Part shown: in pieces, positions 44,235 through 52,173 of the stretch
How positions within the stretch are numbered: position 1 is the first letter of the stretch
Layout of the letters: the number at the start of each line of letters is the position of its first letter
Translations under genes and position numbers: made by a program
Assembly: GCA_021323855.1 (NCBI GenBank)
Contig: JAJPKE010000002.1
Coordinates: forward strand, 40,928-104,927
Source of the DNA: Chloroflexota bacterium
GTDB lineage: Bacteria > Chloroflexota > Ktedonobacteria > Ktedonobacterales > JADMIN01
DNA length: 64,000 nt
Reading direction: 5' to 3'
The notes under the pieces: generated by a model
What the model was told of the DNA's origin: nothing
Databases searched by the model: none
What the model saw: only the letters and a program-made list of their open reading frames with translations

Positions 44235-45533
44235 ATGGCACGTATCAAACTGGCATATATCGGCGGCGGCAGCACTCGCGCCGCTGGCACAATGGCTTCG
44301 TTCGTCTGGCAGGGCGAGCAGTTCAACGGTTCAGAGGTGGTGCTGGTTGATCTGGACGAAGAGCGTCTTGCGGTCGTGCGCACCATCACAGAGAAGATGG
44401 CGCGAGCGCGCGGGCTGGACCTGACGATTCGCACGACGACCGACCGGCGCGCGGGTTTGCGCGATTGCGACGCTGTTCTCACCAGCTTCCGCCCCGGCGG
44501 CTTCGAGGCGCGGTATCTAGACGAGAGCATTCCGCTCAAGCACGGCGTGATCGGTCAGGAGACGCAGGGGCCGGGCGGCTTCTTCATGGCGTTGCGTTCT
44601 ATCCATATCATGCAGGGCATCATCGCTGATATGGAGGCCGTCTGCCCGAATGCGCGACTCTTCAATTACACCAATCCGGTGAACATCGTCTCTGAAGCGG
44701 TGACGCACCATACCGCCATCCCGACGGTTTCACTCTGCGAAGGGCCAATCGTCACCAATCGCAATTATATCGAACTCATCGGGTTGGACCCGGATAAACT
44801 GGACGCTATCTCTATCGGCCTCAATCATGCGTCGTGGTCAGTGCGCCATCTCTATGACGGGCAGGATGTTATGCCGCTCCTGCTCGATGGTTACGAGCGG
44901 CTGCGCAATGATCCCTCTATCGAGAGTGAAGACCTGCGCCTGCTGGAGCTTGCCTGCGCGATGGGATCGCTGCCCAGTTCGTACTTTCAGTATTACTACT
45001 TCAAGGATGAGATTCTGGCGGAGTTGCAGGCCAAGCCGACCACCCGCGCGCAGGACATCATGGCCAGCGTGCCGGACTACTGGGCGCATTACCGTGAGCA
45101 GGCCGCACGCGACGAGCCACAGCTCGATCCCGCGCGCTCTCGCGGGGGTATCCATGAACTCGAACTGGGCATTGATGTGATGGACGCCATCTTCAACGAC
45201 CGCAAGGAACTCTGGTATGTCAACGTGCCCAATCGTGGCTCGATTGCGGATTTTCCCGATGATCTGGTGGTGGAGACGGTGGGCTATGTGGACCGCAACG
45301 GCATCGCGCCGCTGGCGATGGGACATCTGCCACGCCATGTGGTCGGGCTGGTGCTGCTACTTGGCGAGTATCAAGCGCTGACAGCCGAGGCCGCCTGGAG
45401 CGGCACCCGCGCCGATGCCATTCGCGCGCTGGCGAGCCATCCGCTAGTGCTGTCACTGCACAAAGCCGAGGCGATCTATGACGAGATGGCGGCGGCTCAC
45501 CATGATTTCCTGCCACAGCGCCTGCTCCACTAG
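44235..45533 (+). CDS. Glycoside hydrolase family 4 enzyme
   Basis: A 432-residue NAD+- and metal-dependent GH4 glycosidase. The NAD site is KLAYIGGGSTRAAG and LFNYTNPVNIVSEAV is the conserved substrate/NAD segment. The metal ligands are C168 in VSLCEGPI and H198 in GLNHASW, spaced as in characterised GH4 enzymes. The four residues starting at the metal cysteine, which track specificity in GH4, read C-E-G-P. That is not the familiar CNVP, CDMP or CHSV types, so the substrate is not predictable. It lies in a LacI/ABC operon followed by a kinase. Confidence 0.9.
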   Translation: MARIKLAYIGGGSTRAAGTMASFVWQGEQFNGSEVVLVDLDEERLAVVRTITEKMARARGLDLTIRTTTDRRAGLRDCDAVLTSFRPGGFEARYLDESIPLKHGVIGQETQGPGGFFMALRSIHIMQGIIADMEAVCPNARLFNYTNPVNIVSEAVTHHTAIPTVSLCEGPIVTNRNYIELIGLDPDKLDAISIGLNHASWSVRHLYDGQDVMPLLLDGYERLRNDPSIESEDLRLLELACAMGSLPSSYFQYYYFKDEILAELQAKPTTRAQDIMASVPDYWAHYREQAARDEPQLDPARSRGGIHELELGIDVMDAIFNDRKELWYVNVPNRGSIADFPDDLVVETVGYVDRNGIAPLAMGHLPRHVVGLVLLLGEYQALTAEAAWSGTRADAIRALASHPLVLSLHKAEAIYDEMAAAHHDFLPQRLLH

Positions 45534-45553
45534 CGGGGAGATAGACAGAACAT

Positions 45554-46576
45554 ATGCACTGCGTTTTAGCCGTTGATGGCGGCAATACAAAAACCATCGC
45601 CATTGTCGCCGGATTGGACGGCGCTATCCTGGGGGCGGGCCGTGCTGGTTGTAGCGATATTTATAACGCGATTCCAGAAGACGGCATTGCCGACCCGGCG
45701 TTGGTGGCATTGGCAAATCTAGAGCACGCAGTCAATGATGCGCTGCACAGCGCCCAGGTTGCGCCAGCGGATATCACCGTCAGCGTGTTCAATATGGCCG
45801 GCGCTGACTGGCCGGAAGATATCGCTTTCTGGCAGGATGCCGCGACCATGCGCGGCTTTGGGCGCACGATCATTGTGCAGAACGACGCGATTGGCGTCCT
45901 CTACGCCGCTTCGCCGGAGGCCACCGGCGTCTCCATCGTCTGCGGAACGGGCGCAGCGACCGGTGCGCGCGCCGCCGATGGGCGCGTCTGGCACAGCAGC
46001 TTCTGGCAGGACGAGGCGCAGGGCAGCACGCATCTCGGCCAGAAGGCGCTCTTTGCTATCTATCGCGCCGCGCTGGGCCTTGAACCGCCGACCTCGCTGA
46101 CCGACCGCGTACTCGCCTATCTGGAAGTGCCATCGGTGGAAGAGGTGTTGCATGTCTTTCACAATCGCCTACGTCCAGCTTCTATCAGCGTTGACCATCT
46201 GACGCCGCTGCTGCTGGATGAGGCGCACGCAGGTGACGCGCTGGCCCTGCGTGTGGTGCAGGAGCATGGTGCGGCGCTGGGCGATATTGCGATTGTTGCA
46301 GCGCGGCGGGTGGGGCTGGAAGATACTGCCTATCCGCTGGTGCTGGCTGGCGGCGTATTTCGCCATCCGACGGGCGTGCTGGAAGACGCCATCGTGGCGC
46401 GTGTGCGCACAGCCTCGCCAGCGGTGCGTCCGCTGCGCAGCCCCAACGAGCCGGTTGTCGGCGTGCTGTTGGAGGCGCTTGGCGCGGCCCACGTCACGGT
46501 TGACCGCTCACTGCTGGACCGGCTGCTCCAAAGCCTGCCAGCGGCTGCGCTCTTCTCCACCGTGCCCGTCTGGTAA
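45554..46576 (+). CDS. BadF/BadG-type sugar kinase (N-acetylglucosamine kinase-like)
   Basis: A 340-residue ASKHA-fold ATPase of the BadF/BadG/BcrA/BcrD family, which includes N-acetylglucosamine kinase. The phosphate-1 motif is LAVDGGNTKTIAIVAGLDGA. FGRTIIVQNDAIGVLYAASP contains the conserved N-D, phosphate-2 is SIVCGTGAATGA and the adenosine motif is YPLVLAGGVFRHPTG. GGGGAGAT precedes the ATG. As last gene of the sugar operon it probably phosphorylates the imported sugar or a product of the GH4 enzyme. Confidence 0.9.
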   Translation: MHCVLAVDGGNTKTIAIVAGLDGAILGAGRAGCSDIYNAIPEDGIADPALVALANLEHAVNDALHSAQVAPADITVSVFNMAGADWPEDIAFWQDAATMRGFGRTIIVQNDAIGVLYAASPEATGVSIVCGTGAATGARAADGRVWHSSFWQDEAQGSTHLGQKALFAIYRAALGLEPPTSLTDRVLAYLEVPSVEEVLHVFHNRLRPASISVDHLTPLLLDEAHAGDALALRVVQEHGAALGDIAIVAARRVGLEDTAYPLVLAGGVFRHPTGVLEDAIVARVRTASPAVRPLRSPNEPVVGVLLEALGAAHVTVDRSLLDRLLQSLPAAALFSTVPVW

Positions 46577-46638
46577 TTAGTACATTTGTCTAGCCTTTCT
46601 CGCGCTCACTGTGATACCGTTAAGTAGCGGCAAGCGAC

Positions 46639-49122
46639 ATGAGCGATAGAGAAAGGGCAGCGCAGGTGAGCGATGATCCGGAGGGCGACACTCACGTTCA
46701 GCAGGCGGAGGAGGAATGGCTCTGGGGCTGGGACCAGACGCCGGGCATCGTCTCGGTCTGGGCGGAACGCGATGGGCGGGCGTTGCTCTGGCGGCGCGAA
46801 CCCGGCACACTGCGCCTGTTCCGTGAGGAGCGACGCTTTCGCCCCTGGTTGTTGCTGCCCTCGCTCGCACCGCTGGCGCATCTTGGCGAGCGATTGCAGC
46901 CCGAAGGAACAGCAGAGACACCGGCGAAAGCCATCACCTACCGGGAGCTAAGCGGACCCGGCCATCTGCGCTATCTCGTCAGTGCCAGCGATGGGCGCAT
47001 GCTCGAAACGGCGGTGCTGACTGGCGCTTCCGAGTGGCTGGGACGGCCGGTGACGCGCATCGGTGAGTTTGGTGACGATGACATCTTGCAACTCTCACCG
47101 GAAGAGCAATACCTCGTCAGCACCGGGCAGACGTATTTTCGCGGGTTGGCTTTCGATGACCTGCATCGCCTGCAATTCGATCTGGAAACCACCGGACTCG
47201 ATCCCGCGCATGATCGCATCTTCCTCGTTTCCGTGCGCGATAACCGGGGCCTGGAGCGTGTACTCGATGTCAAGGAGCAAGGACTCGACGGGCCGGAGGC
47301 CGAGGCTGATCTCATTCGCCGGCTAGCCGCGCTGATTCGAGAAACCGACCCTGATATCATCGAGAACCACAATATCCAGGGATTCGACCTGCCCTTCCTG
47401 GCGGCGCGCGCCGAACGGTTACATGTGCAACTGATGTTGGGGCGTGCTGGTGTCCCTGGTCTGCGTCGTCGCGCCGCTTCGCGTGGCTACGGTCCGGTGC
47501 GCAGCGAAGCGGGCGAAACCGAACGCGCGGATTCTCAGGGCGAGCGCGGCGGCAGACGTTACGACCGCTTCATCATCCCCGGGCGCGAGATTATAGATAC
47601 GCTCGATGCCGTGCGCCGCTACGACTTCGCCGCCCGCGATCTGCCGGGGCATGGGCTGAAGGCGGTCGCCCGCCATTTCGGCCTTGCCACGCCGGACCGC
47701 GAATATGTGGATGGTCCACGCATCTACGCCACCTGGCTCAGCGACCCGGAGCGCGTGCGGCGCTATGCGCTGGACGACGTGCGCGAGGTGGATGGGTTAG
47801 CGCGGCTGCTCGGTGGCGCAGCGTTCGCGCTGGCGGGGATGGCGCCGCGCCGTTACGAGCGGTTGGCAGATGCGGGGCCAGCCACCGGCATCCTCGATCC
47901 GCTGATCGTGCGGGCATATCTGCGCGCGGGCGAGGCGCTGCCCGCCTATTCCGTCAGCGATGGCACACAGCATAGCGGCGCAGGACTCTATCTCTTCGCT
48001 TCGGGCGTGGCGCAACATATCGTCAAAGCAGATGTATCGAGCCTGTATCCCTCACTGATGCGCCAGTATCGCATTGGGCCGCGCACAGACCATATCAATG
48101 CGTTGCTGGCGCTGGTGGACCGGCTAGTGGTGCAGCGGTTGGCGGCGAAGCAACGCGCCAGGAAAGCGCCGCCAGGTTCGTCAGAACGCTATACCGACGA
48201 GGCGCTCTCCGCAGCCATGAAGATTCTCGTCAACTCGGCCTACGGCTATCTTGGCGCGATAGGGTTGACGCGGCTGGCAGATGTGCGCGCGGCGAATGAG
48301 GTCACACGGCAGGGGCGCGCCATCCTGGGACTGATCTGCCGCGAACTGGCGCAGCGCGGGGCGACGCTGCTTGAAGCTGATACCGATGGCGTATACTTTT
48401 CAGCGCCAGCGGATTGGACGGAGAGCGACGAACGCGCCATTGTCGCAGAGGTGGCCACGCTGCTGCCGCCACTCGTGCGGCTAGAGTTCGAGGGGCGCTA
48501 CGCGGCGATGCTCTCGCATGAGCCGAAGAACTACGCGCTGCTGCACTACGATGGCACGCTATTGCTGCGCGGCGTCGCCTTCCGTTCCAGCCGGGCCGAG
48601 CCGTTTGGCGAAGATTTCCTGCGCCGCGCGATTGGTCGCCTGCTGCTGGATGATGTCGAAGGCGTGCGCGAGGCGTATGTCGAGACGGTGGTGGCGCTAC
48701 GCAGACGGAGCCTGCCGACAGCGCAGGTGGCGGCGCGGGTGCGGTTGACGAAGACGCCGAAGCAATATCTGGCGGCGCGTTCCGCCCGGCGCGAAGCTGC
48801 ATACGAGGCGATGCTGCTCGATGGCAACGACCACTGGGAGGTGGGCGAGCAGATCAAAATCTATCGCGCCAGCGGCAACAAAGCGGCGGTTTTGCGTGAG
48901 ACGCACGAAGGCGAGGCTGCCCGCGACTATGACTCGAACTATTACGTGCGCCTGCTGCGCGAAACATTCGCGGCGCGGATGGCGCGGGCCTTCAGCGCCG
49001 AGGACTTTGCCACGCTCTTTGCCGACCCTGAACAGCCCTCGCTCTTCGCGCCGCCCATCGAAACGATTCGCCCGCTTTTGAGTCCCGTGATGCAATTGTC
49101 CGATCTCGAACGCGAGTTATAG
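46639..49122 (+). CDS. Family B DNA polymerase with 3'-5' exonuclease
   Basis: An 827-residue DNA polymerase of the archaeal/phage-like B family. All exonuclease motifs are intact: Exo I FDLETTGLDP (D181, E183), Exo II NHNIQGFDLPFL (D250), Exo III YALDDVREV (Y376, D380). Polymerase motifs are intact too: A KADVSSLYPSLM (D465), B AMKILVNSAYGYLG (K528) and C EADTDGVYFS (D581, D583). HEPKNYALL corresponds to the K-x-Y motif. There are no inteins or other fused domains. It is a single gene, not in a repair operon. A role in repair or translesion synthesis is inferred, since Chloroflexota replicate with PolC/DnaE-type enzymes. Confidence 0.95.
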   Translation: MSDRERAAQVSDDPEGDTHVQQAEEEWLWGWDQTPGIVSVWAERDGRALLWRREPGTLRLFREERRFRPWLLLPSLAPLAHLGERLQPEGTAETPAKAITYRELSGPGHLRYLVSASDGRMLETAVLTGASEWLGRPVTRIGEFGDDDILQLSPEEQYLVSTGQTYFRGLAFDDLHRLQFDLETTGLDPAHDRIFLVSVRDNRGLERVLDVKEQGLDGPEAEADLIRRLAALIRETDPDIIENHNIQGFDLPFLAARAERLHVQLMLGRAGVPGLRRRAASRGYGPVRSEAGETERADSQGERGGRRYDRFIIPGREIIDTLDAVRRYDFAARDLPGHGLKAVARHFGLATPDREYVDGPRIYATWLSDPERVRRYALDDVREVDGLARLLGGAAFALAGMAPRRYERLADAGPATGILDPLIVRAYLRAGEALPAYSVSDGTQHSGAGLYLFASGVAQHIVKADVSSLYPSLMRQYRIGPRTDHINALLALVDRLVVQRLAAKQRARKAPPGSSERYTDEALSAAMKILVNSAYGYLGAIGLTRLADVRAANEVTRQGRAILGLICRELAQRGATLLEADTDGVYFSAPADWTESDERAIVAEVATLLPPLVRLEFEGRYAAMLSHEPKNYALLHYDGTLLLRGVAFRSSRAEPFGEDFLRRAIGRLLLDDVEGVREAYVETVVALRRRSLPTAQVAARVRLTKTPKQYLAARSARREAAYEAMLLDGNDHWEVGEQIKIYRASGNKAAVLRETHEGEAARDYDSNYYVRLLRETFAARMARAFSAEDFATLFADPEQPSLFAPPIETIRPLLSPVMQLSDLEREL

Positions 49123-49137
49123 ACCATAGCGCCATCA

Positions 49138-49968
49138 TCAGAGCGCAATCGCCTGGTAAATCTGCAAAACGGCGGCGAGGACGAAGAAGGTGAGCGAGAG
49201 ATAGAGCAGACGACTTTGCGGAAAATTATCGGCGGCCACTTGCAAGATGGCAACGATGACGCCCACACAAAAAAGAATCAGGAAATAGACGAGCAATCCC
49301 CACCCTACTAACGCAAAGAGCGGGATGCCAATTATCAACCCCACAGCGAACGCGATCAGCGAACCAACGCAGCCGACAATGGTAAATGCCAGCGGAGTAT
49401 CGTTCCCCTGATTTGCGGGATTCACCGGCCTTCTCCAGGTATATTGGGCATTAGAGATGCAATAGGCAATGGCAACGACAGCCGAGCCGATGATGATTTC
49501 CGGGCGGGAGAGATGTAGCCCGAACGGCACTTTGCCCTTCGCACCCAGGTAGAGCAGCAGCGTGGCATACGAGAGCCAGGTTAACCCAAAGAGGGCAAGC
49601 ATATAGAGCGCATAGGCGAAGATGGATTGCGATTGATAGGACTCTTTGCTGCGTCCGAGATTCGGCACGAGCAGGCAGGTGAGAAATCCGACGATAGCGG
49701 TCTCCGCCGCCACCAGGAGCGCGGGATCAACCCCATGTGGCGGTTGGAGCGCCTCTTGAATGATCGCAGAGTAGAGATGGTTTGACCACACATCGAGCAG
49801 ATAGCCAGCCACACCGAAGAGCAGCGCCGCCGGAAGGGCGACGATAAGCTGGCGCAGGATTCCGCCGCGCTTGCCGAGGATGCTGTTGAAGCCGTAGAGA
49901 CCGGAGAGAAAGCCGAGCAAAAGCGTCGTGACGTTGATGACTCTACTGTTGTGCAATAAAAGCGTCAT
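49138..49968 (-). CDS. Multi-pass membrane protein, unknown
   Basis: A 276-residue protein with about eight predicted membrane helices, starting MTLLLHNSRVINVTTLLLGF and ending FFVLAAVLQIYQAIAL. Between helices are short polar loops, one at ~100-115 with LGRSKESYQSQS. No transporter or enzyme motif was recognised. ATG at 49968 is chosen because GGGGGGTATT precedes it; ATGs at 49986 and 49980 are weaker. It converges on the DNA polymerase gene with a 15-bp gap. Confidence 0.75.
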   Translation of the reverse strand: MTLLLHNSRVINVTTLLLGFLSGLYGFNSILGKRGGILRQLIVALPAALLFGVAGYLLDVWSNHLYSAIIQEALQPPHGVDPALLVAAETAIVGFLTCLLVPNLGRSKESYQSQSIFAYALYMLALFGLTWLSYATLLLYLGAKGKVPFGLHLSRPEIIIGSAVVAIAYCISNAQYTWRRPVNPANQGNDTPLAFTIVGCVGSLIAFAVGLIIGIPLFALVGWGLLVYFLILFCVGVIVAILQVAADNFPQSRLLYLSLTFFVLAAVLQIYQAIAL

Positions 49969-50109
49969 AATACCCCCCATTGTCATAGCATGTTTGCCAC
50001 AATATGATCTTCGCCTATCCGCTCACTGTTCGCCGTATTATGCCCTACTTTGGCCGATAGTTCAATGGGAGGATGCTTCTGGATTGCCAGGGAGGTACAT
50101 TGCACTGCC

Positions 50110-50138
50110 TTGCGAACAGCTTTCGCATGCGCTATACT
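50110..50138 (+). promoter_or_regulatory. Promoter of the HNH gene
   Basis: TTGCGA (50110-50115), 17-bp spacer, TATACT (50133-50138). A second TATACT at 50155-50160 follows. The predicted transcript starts about 37 bases before the ATG. Confidence 0.6.
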
Positions 50139-50181
50139 CTGAGCCAGGGAGCAGTATACTGGACTTGGGAGCAATGCTTAT

Positions 50182-50655
50182 ATGTCAGATGCCGAATCTC
50201 ATGGTGACAATACCGAAATGAAAGTTTGTACGAGGTGCGGGCCACCAGCACAGCCTATAGAAAATTTCGCCATGCGCAATCGGAAAACTGGTGGGCGGCA
50301 ATATATTTGTAGGAAGTGCCAGAGCCAGTATGTGCAAGCGCATTATCATGCCAACCGCGCAATGTATATCGAGAAAGCTCGTGTGCGGAACACCAAGCAA
50401 ACTCAGATAAATGCCGAGTTTATGATTGAATACCTGAGCAACCACCCTTGTGTGGATTGTGGGGAGAGTGACATCATTGTGCTGGAATTTGATCACCTGC
50501 GCGACAAAGTTGCTGACGTTTCGGTACTGGCTCGCGGCGGGTACTCTATAGAGGCAATCCAAAGAGAGATTGACAAGTGTGAGGTTGTATGCGCAAACTG
50601 TCATCGAAGAAGAACGGCCAGACGAGCGGGTACATATCGGTATCGGCTTAAATAA
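50182..50655 (+). CDS. HNH endonuclease-like zinc-ribbon protein
   Basis: A 157-residue protein. The N-terminal half has two Cys pairs, VCTRCG (C16, C19) and ICRKCQ (C43, C46), forming a zinc ribbon. The C-terminal half has an HNH core: HPCVDCGE (C90, C93), LEFDHLRDK (D104, H105) and VVCANCHRRRT (C137, C140, H141), the ββα-metal finger of HNH nucleases. Such proteins are common in phages and mobile DNA. Base composition is lower in GC than its neighbours. It has its own promoter and lies 21 bp before a tRNA-Arg gene, suggesting horizontal origin. Confidence 0.85.
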   Translation: MSDAESHGDNTEMKVCTRCGPPAQPIENFAMRNRKTGGRQYICRKCQSQYVQAHYHANRAMYIEKARVRNTKQTQINAEFMIEYLSNHPCVDCGESDIIVLEFDHLRDKVADVSVLARGGYSIEAIQREIDKCEVVCANCHRRRTARRAGTYRYRLK

Positions 50656-50676
50656 CTGGCGTCTCGTTCTCCTTAT

Positions 50677-50752
50677 GCGCCCGTAGCTCAATGGATAGAG
50701 TACGTGATTTCGGCTCACGGGGTTGGGGGTTCGAGTCCCTTCGGGCGCGCCA
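50677..50752 (+). tRNA. tRNA-Arg (anticodon TCG)
   Basis: A cloverleaf of 76 nt with acceptor GCGCCCG/CGGGCGC, D-arm GCTC/GAGT, anticodon stem CGTGA/TCACG with loop TTTCGGC (anticodon TCG, reads CGA), T-arm GGGGG-TTCGAGT-CCCTT with two G-T pairs, discriminator G and encoded CCA. Confidence 0.95.
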
Positions 50753-50768
50753 AATGGTAGGGTTTATG

Positions 50769-50802
50769 CAAGAGCCAGGAGCGCGATATCTCCTGGCTCT
50801 TG
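50769..50802. terminator. Bidirectional hairpin after tRNA-Arg
   Basis: CAAGAGCCAGGAG and CTCCTGGCTCTTG form a perfect 13-bp stem with loop CGCGATAT, between the tRNA (plus) and the convergent small membrane gene (minus). A long U tract is lacking. Confidence 0.6.
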
Positions 50803-50822
50803 ACGTATATTGCGAGGGCTGT

Positions 50823-51041
50823 TCACGCCTCATCTGGCGAAGCCGGTTTCCTGAGCAGCACCCATGCCGCTGCAAGCGAGAGCGCCCAGACCGGAGCCAT
50901 CGTGATAATGAATGGCCGTAGCGTATCGCTGGCGGAATGCGAATGGCGGTCAAACGCCGCGAATACCAGGATGGTGCCGGCCAGCAACACTATAAACGCC
51001 AGTACAACGCCGATGGCGCGAACGAGACGAGCGGTAGACAT
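50823..51041 (-). CDS. Small two-helix membrane protein
   Basis: A 72-residue protein with two membrane helices (VRAIGVVLAFIVLLAGTILV and FIITMAPVWALSLAAAWVLL) joined by a polar loop (FDRHSHSASDTLRP). ATG at 51041 follows GAGGAGCATTGAGC; the longer frame to 51101 lacks support. No function recognised. It converges with tRNA-Arg. Confidence 0.7.
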   Translation of the reverse strand: MSTARLVRAIGVVLAFIVLLAGTILVFAAFDRHSHSASDTLRPFIITMAPVWALSLAAAWVLLRKPASPDEA

Positions 51042-51223
51042 GCTCAATGCTCCTCGATGTGAGAGAATCCGCTGGATACACCGCAATTGATATACCTGCA
51101 TCGAGCATACGGAAAAAGTGCCTCACTGTCAAGCACACGATGTCTGATATCCGGCACGCTGATGCCATTGTGCGGTACTCGTGTGTGGCTTCCCATATCT
51201 TCACTGGCCGCTGTCTATGTCGC

Positions 51224-52003
51224 CTATGTGCCAGTGACGATGCTACAATCAGTATTGCCGGGTATAGAGCAAGCGACAGAGAAGGTTCCTGGTGGCAAGG
51301 TTGCGCCGCTCACGCTATCGGTGAACTCGCTGGCTGGGAAGGTTTTGGCAAGATCTGCGCTCTTGTAGACGAGAATCGGGCCGACTTGTGGGTCGTTGAT
51401 AGTACGTTGATAGATGGCATCTGTGGGCATGAAGAGTTTGGCCGCTGTAGTCAACTGCGATTGGCTCCAGGTTTGAGCAACATCAGGGCCGACATGGATG
51501 AAATCAAGATGCTGTTGCCCATCGAGGCCGGTTTTTGTGCCACAGAAACAGACAGCACCCTGGCTGCCATCAGGCAAGGTGAAGCTGTAGTGTGCGGTAG
51601 GGCCAGTCATCTGTGGATCACCGTAAGCAGCAGTGAAAGCATCTTGGGTACCGCCAAATACAGCGCCAGTGATAATGTGCGACCCGGCTGGGGTGGCAGC
51701 AATGGTGGCCGTAGCAGTGGGAAAGATACCAGCGGTTTGATTGGCGACATGGGTGCTGAGCAATTCCAGGACAATGCACAGAGCTAGGACAATCGAAGTT
51801 GGAATGGCCGTCCAGGCAATGATAGCGCCAGTGGACATGCCTGGCTTCTTTGGCGGTTGTGGCGGCATCGGTGGCATTGGCTTAGGCTGTGGGCCGTACG
51901 CCGATGGATACGTGGGATACTGAGGTTGAGTTGGTGGTTGATAGGGATTCGACGGGTAGGGCTGATTGGGCTGTTGTGGATATTGCGGCGGATAGTACGA
52001 CAT
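51224..52003 (-). CDS. Proline-rich membrane-anchored protein with external domain
   Basis: A 259-residue protein. Residues 1-55 are Pro/Tyr/Gln-rich (MSYYPPQYPQQPNQPYPSNP), a cytoplasmic low-complexity tail. One membrane helix follows (about 61-84, IIAWTAIPTSIVLALCIVLE), then an external domain of ~160 residues with four cysteines (VCFCGTK, VACSIPGNTDCS). This layout is common in Ktedonobacteria and Actinobacteria for proteins of unknown role. ATG at 52003 follows GGGAGTGAGC. Confidence 0.8.
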   Translation of the reverse strand: MSYYPPQYPQQPNQPYPSNPYQPPTQPQYPTYPSAYGPQPKPMPPMPPQPPKKPGMSTGAIIAWTAIPTSIVLALCIVLELLSTHVANQTAGIFPTATATIAATPAGSHIITGAVFGGTQDAFTAAYGDPQMTGPTAHYSFTLPDGSQGAVCFCGTKTGLDGQQHLDFIHVGPDVAQTWSQSQLTTAAKLFMPTDAIYQRTINDPQVGPILVYKSADLAKTFPASEFTDSVSGATLPPGTFSVACSIPGNTDCSIVTGT

Positions 52004-52111
52004 GTCATGCTCACTCCCATTGAGACAAACGGTATCGCTGCATAGTTGTTTAGGAGCAAGGATAGCGTATCGTGAGTCTATTGTCAATTCTGTTCTCAAA
52101 TGCGTAACGGG

Positions 52112-52160
52112 CAGCAAAAGAGCGCAGGTTATAGGATGGTTACTCCCGCTGCCTGCGCTC
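52112..52160 (-). terminator. Probable terminator after thrS
   Basis: GAGCGCAGG (52120-52128) pairs with CCTGCGCTC (52152-52160). On the minus strand the stem is followed by TTTTGCTG, and it lies 14 nt past the thrS stop. The 23-nt loop is long for a terminator. Confidence 0.55.
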
Positions 52161-52173
52161 CAACGTTGCCGCT

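Noticed and set aside
50052..50120. tRNA-like sequence (GGCCGATAGTTCAATGGGAG with a D-arm look)
   Set aside because: No matching T-arm, no acceptor pairing and no clear anticodon stem-loop; at best a remnant.
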